A stretch of 64,000 nt of DNA, taken from NCBI GenBank assembly GCA_963576735.1, contig OY755175.1, positions 11,424,401-11,488,400 on the forward strand. The letters run 5' to 3'. The number at the start of each line of letters is the position of its first letter. Position 1 is the first letter of the stretch. The notes beneath the pieces are model-generated. The model was not told the DNA's origin and did not search any database. It saw only the letters and a program-made list of their open reading frames with translations. Origin of the DNA: Bedellia somnulentella. Taxonomy: Eukaryota; Arthropoda; Insecta; Lepidoptera; Bedelliidae. The position numbers were made by a program, and so were the translations under genes. Below are positions 32,975 through 45,013 of the stretch, piece by piece.

Positions 32975-33211
32975 TAAATATATACGGACATATTTACACA
33001 GATCAAGTTAGCCCCAAACTAAGCTACTTAAACTTGTATTATGGGATACTATCTCAACGATATATTTAATATTATATCATACACATATAAATAACATCCA
33101 AGGAACAATCATTTATGCTCATCACATAAATGTTGCTCTCAGCGGGGATCGAACCCGCAACCTCCGGACCGAGAAGCTAGTCACCTATCTACTCGACCAC
33201 GGACGTCGTCC
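32975..33211 (-). mobile_element. tRNA-derived SINE (third tRNA-SINE family)
   Basis: On the minus strand the tRNA-like head (A box GTGGTCGAGTAGATAGG, B box GGTTCGATCC) at about 33135-33211 leads into a body with AACATTTATGTGATGAG and a 3' end reading GGGCTAACTTGATCTGTG...GTCCGTATATAT. A second copy lies at 60795-61031. It is not a tRNA gene, because the same head is fused to the same body at two sites. Confidence 0.85.
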
Positions 33212-33287
33212 ATAATCCAATATGCTTCCAAGGTGGTCCTGTTTAAGTTTTATCGAGGTTGGTTGCATTTTTAAAAGGATACTTATT

Positions 33288-33332
33288 TACTTATACTCAC
33301 GCCTGTTATTTCCATTGGGGTAGAGACTATAA
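33288..33332 (-). repeat. RTE 3'-end scrap
   Basis: ACTTATACTCACGCCTGTTA then TTCCATTGGGGTAGAGACTA is the reverse complement of the last RTE codons and tail. Confidence 0.65.
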
Positions 33333-33985
33333 ACTATTTTTCAAAGGATATATCAAAAATATTTAAATGCATACGTGTACGACTCAGTTGTTTATCGAAT
33401 TCTGTATGAAAAATTGGGTTTCCGTCAAAAGGCTGTCCTTTTTTGTTCATAAATAAATTACATTATTATGTTATCATCTGTAAACAAAATACTGCCGTTT
33501 TAAAACTCTTTTAGCATACTTTTTGTATATTCTTGCTTAATAAAGCAATTGAGCTGTATTTACTTGATTGTATAGATTACAAAATTTAATTTTAAAATAT
33601 TTACTATCATATTTTATTGCCAATAACATTTTATGAGTTCCTCCTAATTTATTAGGTTTATAAGGGGTTCCAATGAATGTCCTTCTATATCAAGCCCAAA
33701 AAGACGCAGTGGTAACCAGGCGTGGCAGAGCAAAATTTGTAAAGAACTTTAATACAGATTTTCTTGTTGCTATGAACTGAGTAAAACAAATGAAAATTCT
33801 ACTTACACAACGGGCAAATACACGTGTCATCATCTTACCTGAAAATAAACACAAAGAGTTAAAATTTATAACTTTTAATTTTTTACAGCTATATTGTCCG
33901 CTATATATGAAGTAACTGCTTTGTACTATAATCTTAGTTGAAGTTTACCATAATATTTGCAAATGTTTATAATCCTGCTCGGTAA
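33333..33985. other. No recognised feature
   Basis: AT-rich DNA. Nothing supported. Confidence 0.45.
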
Positions 33986-33989
33986 GATA

Positions 33990-34225
33990 ATCAGTCTCCC
34001 TCCAGCGACATGTCAGCCGGGTCGCAGCAATAAGCTGTTAATTTTCGTGCAGGTATGGACGACGAGACAGTGAAAATTTATTTTAATTTTGCTCTACTCG
34101 GCAGCGTAGCGAAGTGTCATAAAATTTCATTAGCGTGGGATTAAAGCTCAATGACGGGTTCGAATTAAATATTCTAGGTGGCGGATTTGCGACGGCGGCG
34201 CGGCGGCGCGCACTGTTCTTTACGT
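33990..34225. promoter_or_regulatory. GC-patch with complex flanks, possible conserved non-coding element
   Basis: Balanced sequence with TCATAAAATTTCATTAGCG and a terminal GACGGCGGCGCGGCGGCGCG at 34191-34210. Neither repeat nor coding. Confidence 0.25.
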
Positions 34226-34719
34226 ATACATTGTCACGGGATACGCCTCTGTGTTTAGTGTTTATTTTTTAGTACTAATTTATTTTCATATAACAGTCTT
34301 TACACCAATAAGCTTTTAAGAATAATTTTATGTTAGGAATAACAAAATTTCACGTAGCACTATTAGATGAAAGGTAAAAGTAAGTTGATAGCCATTTACG
34401 ATTTGATCGTTTGTATAAATTTATATGTGAGCTTTATTTAGTTAACCCATTTAGGAGTATGATAAAAAGATTAAATGAAATGAAAATGATTGAATCATAA
34501 AAAAACAATATAAAAAAAATTAAACTAAGTTGATTCATTTCTAGAGGCATCCATCCTACCAAACAAAATAGTCGAACTAATAAAAAGTTATGGACGACCT
34601 ACGTTAAATACACTTGCATATATATGTATGAAATAGATGCATGTTGGGGTGTAGCCTTGTCTACTAATAATCAGTTTGATATCATGAAATCCCTTATTTA
34701 CACGTGTTGGCATATACAA

Positions 34720-34858
34720 AAATTAGTCATGTTCATGTAACAGTGGGACCTCACTAAACGCCGATAGACCTGCGTCCTAATTACGTGAATAAACTGTCCA
34801 TGCAAAAAGTTGAATTCTTACCAATAGGCAAGCCAATTTCATGGAATGTTTTCTCAAA
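34720..34858 (+). repeat. SINE-A fragment, diverged
   Basis: GTCATGTTCATGTAACAGTG through ACGCCGATAGACCTGCGTCC to AAACTGTCCATGCAAAAAGT follows the SINE-A middle with many substitutions. Confidence 0.7.
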
Positions 34859-34948
34859 CTAAATGTGATGGAAGCTGTTAATAATATATAGTGTTTAGCA
34901 ATAGCAAATATTCCTTGTCATATACTACCTTTTTCCTAACTACCTAAA

Positions 34949-35032
34949 TAAACTTACGGCTATAAATCTGCAAAAAGAAGATCCAGAGCCTTATAATTAG
35001 AAATTTGTCAGCTACATAAGTTGAAGTAAGGA
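34949..35032 (-). repeat. SINE-B fragment, diverged
   Basis: ACTTACGGCTATAAATCTGC then CCAGAGCCTTATAATTAGAA then TTTGTCAGC follows the minus-strand 3' half of SINE-B. The tail is lost. Confidence 0.6.
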
Positions 35033-35384
35033 TGTAGTTACATGAAAATCATGACATCAGGCTAATATATCGTATTTTACTATCATCGCGTAGATTTTTT
35101 ATAATTAATGACAGCTCTTTTTGTTGTATGTGAGTGTTGAACCCAGAAGTATTTACGTGAGTTATATTTTAACTAAATATTCTTTAAAATAATCTTCAAT
35201 TCCTCATATAGCATAATATTTTGGGCAGGAAATTCATTAAATAGTGAAATAAGAACAGAAGTTAGGGTTTCAATGAAAATAATTTTCAGTTTAAAACGAG
35301 ATTGAAACGCTTAAAATTCCTTACATAAGCATTCTGCTATTATATCGGGAAAGAGATCAGAAGTTAATCTATCGGCAACATTCT

Positions 35385-35560
35385 GAACATTTCGCCGGAA
35401 GGCAACGCCGTGCCCGGCCGAGCGCTCGGGCGGCGCGGCGTTCTATGGCCGCCGTACACGCGAGCGCCCCCGCCCCGCCGCCGCCCGCCGCCCGCGACAC
35501 CCGCGCGCGCCCCGCAGCCCCTGTGCCTTCTCCGACACACTCGTTTCTACGTACTTTAAT
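35385..35560. promoter_or_regulatory. Strong CpG island
   Basis: One of the most GC-rich segments in the window (35400-35520), with runs such as GGGCGGCGCGGCG and CCCCGCCCCGCCGCC, flanked by AT-rich DNA containing ATCGATTAC. It lies about 9.4 kb downstream of mir-133. No gene is attached on either side within the window; it may mark an unseen transcription start. Confidence 0.35.
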
Positions 35561-36270
35561 CGATTACTTGAAATTGCACTTTTTAAAGTAGTTTTCGGAA
35601 GAAATCAGTGAAATGCGATTTAGAGGTGGAATCGAAATGCTAACCAAATATATCGGAGTGAAACTTAAATACGAGCATTACTCTCTGAACACTTTCGATA
35701 CGATGTTCTCAGACTCGTTTTACTGTTGCTAAGAAAATTGCATTTTATTTGTACCATGAAAATGCGAAACAAATGTCGTATGTATCTCTATTGATTGCAG
35801 GTGTAAGTTGGAAAGTCTGCGTTTGCGTGTAAAATATTAAATGAAAGTCAATTCTGATTTTGATTTAAATCTGTGATTAGAAAAAAATCACGACGCCACT
35901 TAGTGTTGTAATAGACGTAAAGGTCAGCGCGCACTGACATACAACCACCTTGTGCTTATTATTGACTGTGATATGAATGAAGCCTAGCACTCGTTAGCGT
36001 GATTGTACAACGATAAATTTGGTGTGTATTGTAACATTTCATCGGTAAATTCATTTTAGTGGCAGATAACTGCTTAAGCAGAGATATTCAGTTTCATATT
36101 CACCTAGTTGCATAATTCAGTTTCGGTTTAGTGGTTTTATCGTTATATAAATTCATAACTTTAAATCTATTTTACCATTAGCAAAATGGGTCCATGAGAG
36201 CATAAAAATCATGGTAATATCGGTTCAATTTATGGCAATAGATGATATATTTTACATTATTTTTTTAAGT
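35561..36270. other. No recognised feature
   Basis: Moderate to low GC. If the island at 35385 is a promoter, this would be first-exon or intron sequence, but nothing in it proves that. Confidence 0.35.
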
Positions 36271-36273
36271 GGT

Positions 36274-37014
36274 GATATCCGTATTTCAGTTGATTACCGA
36301 TGATCCGATTGAAAGCCCCGATTTACTGCAGAAAATCAATGTAAATGTTCCTCGCATTACAACATAACATAACATAACATAAACGTTCACGCCGTTTATC
36401 CCCGAAGGGGTTGGCAGAGGTACCAATACTCCTGAACTCACATGGCAAGCGCCATCTAGTTTCCAGAGAAGGTACCCACGTTTTGCTAAGACAGTGTACT
36501 CACGTGATAGGGGGCAGGCCTAGCGCCGTTTTGTACGAATACACTGTCACATGACTAAGTACAACTCAGCCATTACAACTAGACTGGAAAACCGGTTACC
36601 ATTCAAAACGAATATTTGTCGCACAAATGTAGGCTTACACGCTCCCCTTACTCGTATACAGAACTCATGCAATAGACTTAGAGCTGACCTGGACATTTTT
36701 GATGGTAATGTTAGAAAAATCAAAGATATGAAATTATAATTGTAATTGTTATGGTCTTCTTTTTATTTGTTTTTTATTTGAGTTCTTATTTTAGTCCCTT
36801 TTTTATTAAGATTAAGTTTTTGTCCTTTTGTTAGTCCATTTAAGTCACGTAAAATTTAAAATTAAATTAATGTTCATAAAATCATAGGCATGTTGACTCA
36901 AAAGTTTTTAGGTTCTACAATGCGCATGTTGCTATGAAATGTATAGATTGAATTTGTTATCTTGTTGTACCAACCTGTTTTTTGAGCAAATAAATAAATA
37001 AAATAAAATAATTA
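36274..37014 (+). pseudogene. LINE ORF C-terminus and 3' UTR, split by SINE-A
   Basis: Removing the SINE-A at 36364-36570 and one target repeat joins a single frame. The 5' side reads DDPIESPDLLQKINVNVPRI and the 3' side TTRLENRLPFKTNICRTNVG, continuing LHAPLTRIQNSCNRLRADLD to a stop at 36739. The S-P-x-L-L...I-N...V-P-R and R-T-N-x-x-x-x-x-P-L-x-R-x pattern is typical of C-termini of insect jockey-like LINEs. A T-rich 3' UTR ends in GAGCAAATAAATAAATAAAA. Only the C-terminus is present. Confidence 0.75.
36364..36570 (-). mobile_element. SINE-A, 5'-truncated, inside LINE
   Basis: Minus-strand SINE-A with a TTATG-repeat tail. The 9-bp target duplication CATTACAAC lies at 36355-36363 and 36571-36579. 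It interrupts the LINE C-terminal frame, so it is younger than that LINE. Confidence 0.92.
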
Positions 37015-37195
37015 CAGTTCAGCAATAAAATGAATGTACCTTTGAAAGCGAGAAAAAATATTCCTATGGTTAATAATTGATAATTAATTAGACTTCATTC
37101 GTACCTACCTACCTACTCACCACATCAAAGATCATAAAGAGGTGGCATGACCCTGAGATTAAGATAATCTTTAGCCATTTTGTAAAGTTGAGTGG
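37015..37195. other. No recognised feature
   Basis: Short AT-rich interval between the LINE and composite copy B. Confidence 0.4.
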
Positions 37196-38156
37196 AGATA
37201 ACAAAAAGAAAACCGACTTCATAGTTGAAAAATAAACCGAAATCAAATCAAGTACTAAAAAGTAAGTTTTTTTTTATTTAATATGAGTACTGTGATTAAT
37301 ACCTTAGGAATTTATTGATTCCACACGCGTCAGTTCAACCTACCTAAATCTTAAAATTCTCTTAAATTAATTTGTGAGTCGGCATCGGCAATTTTGGCAT
37401 ATTGCACAGTACTAAATAGGCTCAACCATATGTAACTTTACATAGGTCTACAATTCTACATCTTGACTCAAAAAAGACTCAAACATGCACGCCGAATATC
37501 CCCGAAGGGGTTAGCAGAGGTACTAATACTTCTGAACATCACGTGGCATTGTCACCTCTTGTTCAGAGTACCCACGATTTGCTTGGACAGTGTTCTCACG
37601 TGATACAGGGCAGGCCTATCGGCGTTTTGAACAAATAAACTGTCACATGATTGTGAGTTTCGACAGTCCCCTCGATTTCTTGGGATGCCATCATCAGATC
37701 CTGGTCTCATGGTGCTTTCTCGGTAACAATAACATAACAAAAGAAATGTTTAGTGAACCTGTACTTTTCTGCATAAAAACTACGAAGAGGAGTATAAATC
37801 TATGTGGAATGTTGAAAGATCTATTTCCTAACTCCTAGTGATTGAGGACCTACACCTTCCATCATCAGCTCAGCAGCATAATATTATGATTTCCAGAAGC
37901 AATTGCCAATATAACTTCAGAAAATATGTAAAACGCGGTACATGTGCCTATAAAATTTGAGGGTTCCCCTCAATTTCTCCAGGATCCCATCATCAGACCC
38001 TGATATCCTCATCATGGTACCATTCCGGGAGTATCTTCATTCCAACTAAAAAAAAATCAAAATCGGTTCATAAATGGCGAAGTAATCGGTGTACAAATAT
38101 AAAAAAATATACGTGTCGAATTGAGAACACTCCTTTTTTGAAGTCGGTTAAAAAGA
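37196..38156. mobile_element. Composite repeat, copy B
   Basis: Begins with the same AACAAAAAGAAAACCGACTT arm as copy A and ends CTTTTTTGAAGTCGGTTA. Shared order: arm, AAATAGGCTCAACCATATG, SINE-A fragment, two CATCATCAGA...CTGATATCC/CTGGTCTC blocks, ATAAATGGCGAAGTAATCGG. The spacer and right arm of the foldback (present in copy A) are absent here. Confidence 0.75.
37481..37655 (-). repeat. SINE-A fragment inside composite copy B
   Basis: The same SINE-A piece as at 23122-23296, at the same internal position and slightly better preserved (ATATCCCCGAAGGGGTTAGC). Confidence 0.82.
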
Positions 38157-39410
38157 TTGTAAAATAAAGGGTGTAATGGGCCTCCCAGCCACATCGCCCC
38201 AAAATAATTTGAAAAATCTCTATATCGTTATAGGTCTTTTACGACACCACGGAAAGAAACAGGTTAGTGATATTCTATCTTGACACTGTACATCAATTTA
38301 TTAGAGAAGAGTTATAATTTTTCATAGTCAATATTTTATTCCTGTGATCGTACAAGTATATTTTTTTTATATTAGTACCTACTAATTGCGATCGTAGCAA
38401 CTAAAGCAATCTCTTCGAGGCAACCTTTCAATACAAAAATAAAAACACCATCTACTTTAGTGCATAATTAATATGCAACGATCACTTATCTAGAAGCTGT
38501 TAAATTTCGAGAGCCATTGATTTAGTTTGGTATTACATGACGCGATAAACAAACGAGTGGTGAAGGCGGTGGCGGTGGTCGCTGGCCGACTCTTGGAAAG
38601 AAGACAGTTGTTGGTGTCGTAAAAATGTTATGAAATAACTTTTATTTATGACTAGTCCAGCCAGAGCGCAGCGCTCGACTCGGAAGTCGCAACTCTCACA
38701 GTTCATGATTTTCTTGGTGCCATTTTCACAGACATCTCTCTCTTCTATTGAAAAATGATAGATGAAATGTTGCTGCTATGTACAGTTTATCCAACGATTT
38801 ACTACTTCGCTTTAGAAATAAATTTAGTTTGTATTTTATAATATAATATTGCATTTTACTTAGTACATATTTTATTAAATAATGTATGCATCAAACTATA
38901 TGTATAGAAGCAGAACATAGGGCGGAACCGTACATTGTGCACTGTACACACACAGTGAACAAGAGGATAGGTTCAGCGTTGGCGTTTCGTTGCTAGTACA
39001 ACAGGAAATAGATTCCTTTAGGCACATTTATGGCTAATATATTCATGAAACTTTCAGAAAAATATTTGTACCCGCACTCGCATGAATTTTGTTTATGGCA
39101 CTCACTCATATAGAGGTAGATAGATGTATGAGTGAGCGTAATGTGATCTCGTGTTGCTATTGTATATCGCTTATCATAAAACACTAATTCAAACGCGATT
39201 TACAGAAAAACGCATTACTTTTACACATTTATCACTTTTTTATTTATATTATTTCATCAATTACTGGATTTACATGAATAATCCTTATAATTGGAAGAAA
39301 AAGGTTGATTAGATTTATTACGAAAGGAGAAAATCAGTACGTGCTGAAAAGTTTCGAATACATGTGTTCTACATAGAGGAAAAAATGCGTATACAATTTG
39401 TATAGAATAA
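38157..39410. other. Unique-looking DNA with a small GC patch
   Basis: A patch at about 38555-38600 (GGTGAAGGCGGTGGCGGTGG) is followed by balanced sequence to 38720. The rest is AT-rich. No gene seen. Confidence 0.35.
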
Positions 39411-39414
39411 AAGA

Positions 39415-39515
39415 AAGTATAAGTAGAGGTGCAGGCGAGGTGCACGCGGAGCCAGCAGGCGGCCGCCCAACACGCGACGCGCCGCCTAATTTCCGCCCAG
39501 CAGCTTGCTATCTGA
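39415..39515. promoter_or_regulatory. GC-rich patch
   Basis: AGGCGGCCGCCCAACACGCG with GC-rich flanks and abrupt AT-rich borders. Frames through it are not recognisable. Confidence 0.25.
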
Positions 39516-39639
39516 TGCATTCAACCAACACTACATTAAGCACGGTAAGCTTTTGTGCTTCTATTTCATTCAGTCGGTTCTACCTCACATGTACACTACG
39601 AACAGTCTTCAAGTTTTTTTTTATAACTAATGTTATAGA

Positions 39640-39870
39640 AGTGACAGATATAGATATGAAAAGAGGTGCGAGGTCAAAGAGATAAGGTTGAGAGCCTAAG
39701 CTCGATTAAATTGCAAGCCATTCGGCAGCTGGCTAGAAATAGGTCAAGGAGGATCGTAGCATCACATATTTAGTGCAATTATGCAGCAGCCGTTATGAAT
39801 GCCTATATATAACAGGCAATTAAAATTATGTGTGTGCTGATTGTGAACGGACACTTCGTGATCAAAATAA
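39640..39870. promoter_or_regulatory. Candidate muscle-type enhancer (E-box and MEF2-like sites)
   Basis: Balanced non-repeat sequence holding CAGCTG at 39726-39731 (a MyoD-type E-box), CTAGAAATAG at 39733-39742 (one base off the MEF2 consensus YTAWWWWTAR) and CTATATATAA at 39803-39812 (a perfect match). Single sites are common in AT-rich DNA. Only the clustering within 90 bp and the presence of mir-1/mir-133 in the window make this worth noting. Confidence 0.2.
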
Positions 39871-41495
39871 TGGAAATTCCTATGTACTACGCCTTTGCTT
39901 TACTGATTTGCATGGCAAAAACGTCTTGGTGTAAGGAATTCATCAGGTTTCTTCACAATACGGCGAAATAATTGGTCTAATTTTGCAAGCATACATTTTA
40001 GGAAAAAAGGAAGATTTTCAAGTAGGAGACTGTAGTAAATTACGAGTATGGTAAGTTTTTAGATTAGTGATTCCTGCATATATAATGTTTGGAAGGTAAT
40101 TTCAAGGTATTTTACAATTCAAGGGCAATTAATATGTTGACTGAGCTCTACCTAACAACTGTTCATTGCTCAAAATTCGTTAGGTAATACGCGAGATAAG
40201 AACAAAAGAGGCATATCCTATCCTCGTATGCGTAGATACATCTATTTGAAAATCTAACACTCGCCCAGTGGCCAGATAATACAAAAAAATGAGTGGTTAT
40301 GTTTTAGCGTTTTCAGTGAAAGCCTAACACACACTAACCATAGCCAATAGACGTACGCAAGTACTGATGTTAAGGAAACAACGGCAATATCGAACCACTC
40401 AAGTACAACGTGAGAAAAGCTTTATACGGCGGCGAGCAGGTTGTCAAAGGCATACCATTAAAAGGTCTTTTTGTTCGGCGAAAGAAGACGGTGGAGTAGT
40501 TTCGACTGACTAGTCTTGCATAGAGCGAACAAGCGGGCGCTGCAATTACTGACAAGTGCCTTTAAATGATTCAAGCTCTTGAGCACGAGATGTACTAGTT
40601 CGCTAGCCCAGGTGCAATCCTACTTCTCTACTGTTACTTACTGAAGAGAGCTGTTAAACTAAACGTGCTTTATAGTGTGAATTTATCTAAATTAAAAATA
40701 TCTGAAATAGTTTTTTGCGAAAATTCAGATAGAGGCAATACGTTTCCGTCCGATAAGATTAGTGTGGAATGTGCGGCGGTCAATGAATACAAGGTATTGA
40801 TTCTGGAAAGAGGCCAAAAAAACTTGTACTCGAGGCACGCGTCACCCAATGCGCTCGGTCCGGCCCCGTAGTCAACCCTTTCACGAATATTAAATTCTGT
40901 TTTGCCACTTTGCGACTTCGCATTTCTTCGATAAAAATATGATTTTGCGTGTGAAGTTCTTAACTGAAACTGATGCAGATTTTGCAAAACCGGGAACCTG
41001 TGAGAGCACTCTCACTCAGAATGTTGATGTATATAAATGATAGGAAAACATTAATTTTTGCTTACTGTGACGTAAATATTTAAAAATTTTAGAAACAAGT
41101 AACGTCTGGTGTTTCAGGCAGATATATTGAAGAAAAGATAGTAGATCTATGAGATAAAACGAGACAACACTTCCAAAGAAAATAGATCCGTTTCTTTTTG
41201 ACATCTTGAAAAGTTTAAGAAATGACGTTTATAAATGCTCATTGGTTAAATGAAACAAGTCATACACCATATTTATTTAGGGTTTCAAATTATTGTACAC
41301 AAATTCTTAAGTTCACTAAGAATTAGTTAATTTAATTTTGTGGTGAGCAGCAGATTAAAAATAAATAACAGCCAAGCTATGACTACTCCTGACTTTTCAT
41401 TTTCTACGGTCTATAGATTCATTCTTAAAACCTATAATAGACGTCGTACAAAAGAATAAAAATATAGTAATAGAGGGAGGAAGGTACACGTAATG
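39871..41495. other. No recognised feature
   Basis: Mixed composition without repeat matches. Frames of about 100 codons at 40670-40987 (minus) have no family signature. Confidence 0.4.
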
Positions 41496-41499
41496 CCGA

Positions 41500-41720
41500 A
41501 GACAGTCCACAAAGTTTCCTGCGGTGCGGGCGAATCTCTTTTTCTCTGTGAGCGGACTCGTTTCCGTTTATCTTCGGTTTCCTTTTTTGTGAAGTCAGCC
41601 GTTCGTTTCTTTTCTCATATTCACGCGCGCCGCTGCACTGGCTGCGGCGGGCGGGCGGCGGGCGACGTGGCCAACTTCGAATGTGATACCGGACATCTTG
41701 CTTTGTGTCTTCCATTGTGT
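41500..41720. promoter_or_regulatory. GC-rich patch
   Basis: Peak at 41625-41675 (GGCTGCGGCGGGCGGGCGGC) in a moderately GC-rich stretch. Frames on both strands are about 82-107 codons and unrecognised. Confidence 0.25.
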
Positions 41721-43255
41721 TGCGCCACAAAGCAGCTATGACAGCCAAACTATTTTAACGGACTTGAAATCTACCAGACGAATTCCTACATTGTTACACG
41801 TCATCATATATGTATACAAATGATATCAAGATTAAAGTTCCTAAGAAGCGTTTGAGAAATTTTATATATTCGTTCATGTTAATCCGTTTTATGTGATCTA
41901 ATGAAAATTACACGTAATCTGGCGTAGCGGGAGCGGTTTCTACGAACCAACATTTCGGGTATGGGGAGACTTCACAAGTCACGATGCTTAAATGTTGTGG
42001 GTAGTGAAGATGTATTATTGAAGTCAAGCGGGTGAAATTCAAATGGTACGCAATGATCGTAGCCAGTACAGAGAAGCCAACTGCCTGGGGCCCAATTCTA
42101 CACGACCATCTTTTCTGTATGTCGATCTTAGGTGTATCAAAACTGTGGTTTTGGCATTCTCGAAGCAAAATTGACCGATGTCATTTGTGTCACTGTCACA
42201 ATAGTGAGACAGCTAAGATCTTATTTGCTATTCTACAAGGTCATTTTACGTCACTTTTTGACACATTGACGTATTTGGTATTCTGCAACTGATCTTGCGG
42301 GCTTGTTTTTTTTTATAAATTAGAGATAATAATATTACATAACTGTTTTATTTAATTAAATTTTGAAAATCAAACCAGCTATTTATAATGCTTGTAGTAA
42401 TAGAAGGGTGAAACATGCAATCCATTTTGATACTAACCAAATATATAATGATAAACGGTCTTAGCATTCCGGGGAAAAATAACGCTAACATTGAAAGGTT
42501 TTCTCTTAAAGGAAGATTTGCACTTCAAAATATCACAACACATCTATATCTCAGAGGCAGGTCTTGGCAACGTACGATTCCTGCGCATCACGTGCATTTA
42601 TGCTTTGGTGATTGTGACTAGTTAAAACTTTTCAACTTGAAAACCAAAGGTTTTTGAATTAACGCCATTTTACACTTTTTTATATAAGTCTGTTTAACAC
42701 ATCACCCAATGCGATTTACCTCTTTTGTAACAGATTTTCTTATTATGCCGCATTTATATCTCTTAAATCCGATCGGCCATATTTGTTTAACTAATAAAAG
42801 TCAATGTATTCAAAATTATGTAAAAGAAGAAACAAAACTAAATGTGACACGATTAGTTAAGTGGTAGCCCGCTACCTGGTTTATTACTAAAAAGGACACA
42901 ACCGAAATAGCAACATTTAATACAAGCTTCGTTACGTTCACATTTAAAGTGAGTACATCTTTGTTGGAGGCGCAGATCTCGCCTCGTGGCGCCAGCCACT
43001 CCCAATTACTTTAATTAAAATAATAGTACGGCACCATCCACGACTCCCTTGACTCTTGTTTCCTGTCTCCTTATTTAAATACTGACAACGATTGCCGTTC
43101 TGCTGCGTGGGATTCAACATTTCATTTTACTATTATGGCCTTTATTGGACAGAACAGTTGCAGCTATCTTATTGTTACCCAAATAATTATAAGTAAATTA
43201 AAGTTGTTAAATCCATTAGAGATTGGCAGGTAATAAAAACATTGACGATTATTTA
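41721..43255. other. No recognised feature
   Basis: Unique-looking DNA. Nothing supported. Confidence 0.4.
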
Positions 43256-43257
43256 AC

Positions 43258-43335
43258 TCAACCTTCAAGCCGTATATCTCAATTAGGAGGACTGAGGTAC
43301 TATTACTTATGAACATCATTTGCCATTTCTGCCTG
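43258..43335 (-). repeat. Decayed SINE-A 3' end (weak)
   Basis: CAACCTTCAAGCCGTATATC then GAGGTACTATTACTTATGAA and CATCAT follows the order of a SINE-A 3' end, but with heavy divergence. Confidence 0.4.
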
Positions 43336-43712
43336 TATGAAAAGAATCATTTCTAACCTATGTACGAAAACAAGACCGCCGACAAAAAGTTGCCGACATA
43401 AGTAGGTGGCCCGGCGGGCTCAGTGTGTATTGAGCTTAAGGGGAACATAATGGTTTTAGCTACACAGACTATTCAAAGTAGTTTGTTGCAACCCTTCAAA
43501 TGACATTCGAGAAAGTGTCTATGCCTAGAAACTACTCCCGCCCGAGTTTGATTTTATGGATGAGACATGATTATGATTCATAAATTGGTCACTTTGACCT
43601 ACTGCTGCGTTGATATCGTTTCTTTTTTTTTTAAAAGCCGAACTTCCTCTGATTATTTGATAATCTTTAAATTGGCTTTATTTTTACGGGTAGTAACATA
43701 GACTAATTAGGC
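43336..43712. other. No recognised feature
   Basis: Nothing supported. Confidence 0.4.
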
Positions 43713-43758
43713 CTTAGTTTTTGTGTATTAGTCAAAATAATGATACACAAAAACTAAG
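43713..43758. repeat. Perfect 16-bp inverted repeat (hairpin)
   Basis: CTTAGTTTTTGTGTAT at 43713-43728 is the exact reverse complement of ATACACAAAAACTAAG at 43743-43758, with a 14-nt loop. No neighbouring repeat explains it. Confidence 0.8.
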
Positions 43759-44955
43759 TATGAAAGGAAATTTAAAAGAAAAAAAAGGTACTTATCTTTC
43801 TAAAAATGAATTTTATTACTTTTGTATGCTTGAAACAATTTGAGCGAAATAATTCCAAAGATTACAATAGATAAATTAGCCTGTTTAACAGAAACAGAGA
43901 AGCGAAACACAGCTGTTATTCAGTAATTGATTAAATTATTGTCATTAAAAGTAATGAGGGAAAAATACAACGTACCCATCATCTGGAATGTAATGCTGAT
44001 GGATATATATAAATATATACAGTGGCCTTACTAGTCAGTAGCTTTTTCCGAAGAAGACAGGTGTCTCAAAGGAAGCGTGACACGAAATAATATGACACGA
44101 CGTCCCAGCGATTTGATATACGGCACGTAGACACCGGGGTGTGCTCACTGCGCTCCGGCCGCACATCTCTTATGCGCATACCTTATAATATTTGTTATAC
44201 TTACGAATACCAAGATATTTCTGGAAAGCACTCGGCAACTTTATCCGCTAGTTTCACTTCCGTGTTAGGATTGCATGCTAAGGCGTTCTGATAACAATCG
44301 TTTAGTCATGTCAGAACCAGGTTCAAGCACCTTGATAAGGAGTGACCACTAATGTATAGTAGGGAAGTATAGTGGCGTTCATTATAAAATAGGACGTATG
44401 AGTCATTAAAAAACTGAGCGATTAATCCTTGCAAAGAACTACCTATTTGATGCTCTTACCACCTGTAATTCAGTAACATATTACCTAATACAAAATAAAT
44501 AACAATACAATATATAGTTATAACTTTTAAATAACTTTTCTATAATTAAATGGGAATGAATGAAAGGGTTAAAAAATACAGAAGATATGTTATGTTGTGA
44601 CACACATACAGTTGTTGACTATAAAAACTCTAAGTGTTATCATATCTTAATACGATATGACATAAGGCATACCATGGGCATGGGAAAGGCTCCAAAAGCG
44701 TCGAATTTAAAGTACCTTATATGTGTCACATTCTAGTGTGGTTGCAAACATGATGACCATTATATTTTTGCCTTTTACATATAACGCACATTGCTTAGCG
44801 TTATATGACATTACACTGTTAAATTGCGTTCTATTCATTCAGGAAGCCGATTTACTCATTTTTAATTTCTGCCTCACATTTTTAGCTATTGTAGCCGAGC
44901 TGTATTTTATTTCACGGAAAGGGTATTAATAAGCAAAGGTTTTTGTCTGAATCCT
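43759..44955. other. No recognised feature
   Basis: Includes a slightly GC-rich segment at 44100-44170 but no gene or repeat match. Confidence 0.4.
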
Positions 44956-44959
44956 AACG

Positions 44960-45013
44960 AGCTCACTATCTAATAACATACATACATATATGTATGTTAT
45001 TAGATAGTGAGCT
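44960..45013. repeat. 25-bp perfect palindrome at a SINE-B tail
   Basis: Arms 44960-44984 and 44989-45013 are exact reverse complements (AGCTCACTATCTAATAACAT plus ACATA) around the loop CATA. The arm includes both flanking DNA and the CATA-repeat tail of the SINE-B that follows, so target and tail sequence were copied back in inverse order. Confidence 0.93.

Noticed and set aside
33135..33211. Possible tRNA gene on the minus strand (good A and B boxes)
   Set aside because: The same head is fused to the same non-tRNA body at 60795-61031, and the anticodon and acceptor arms are imperfect, so it is a SINE head.
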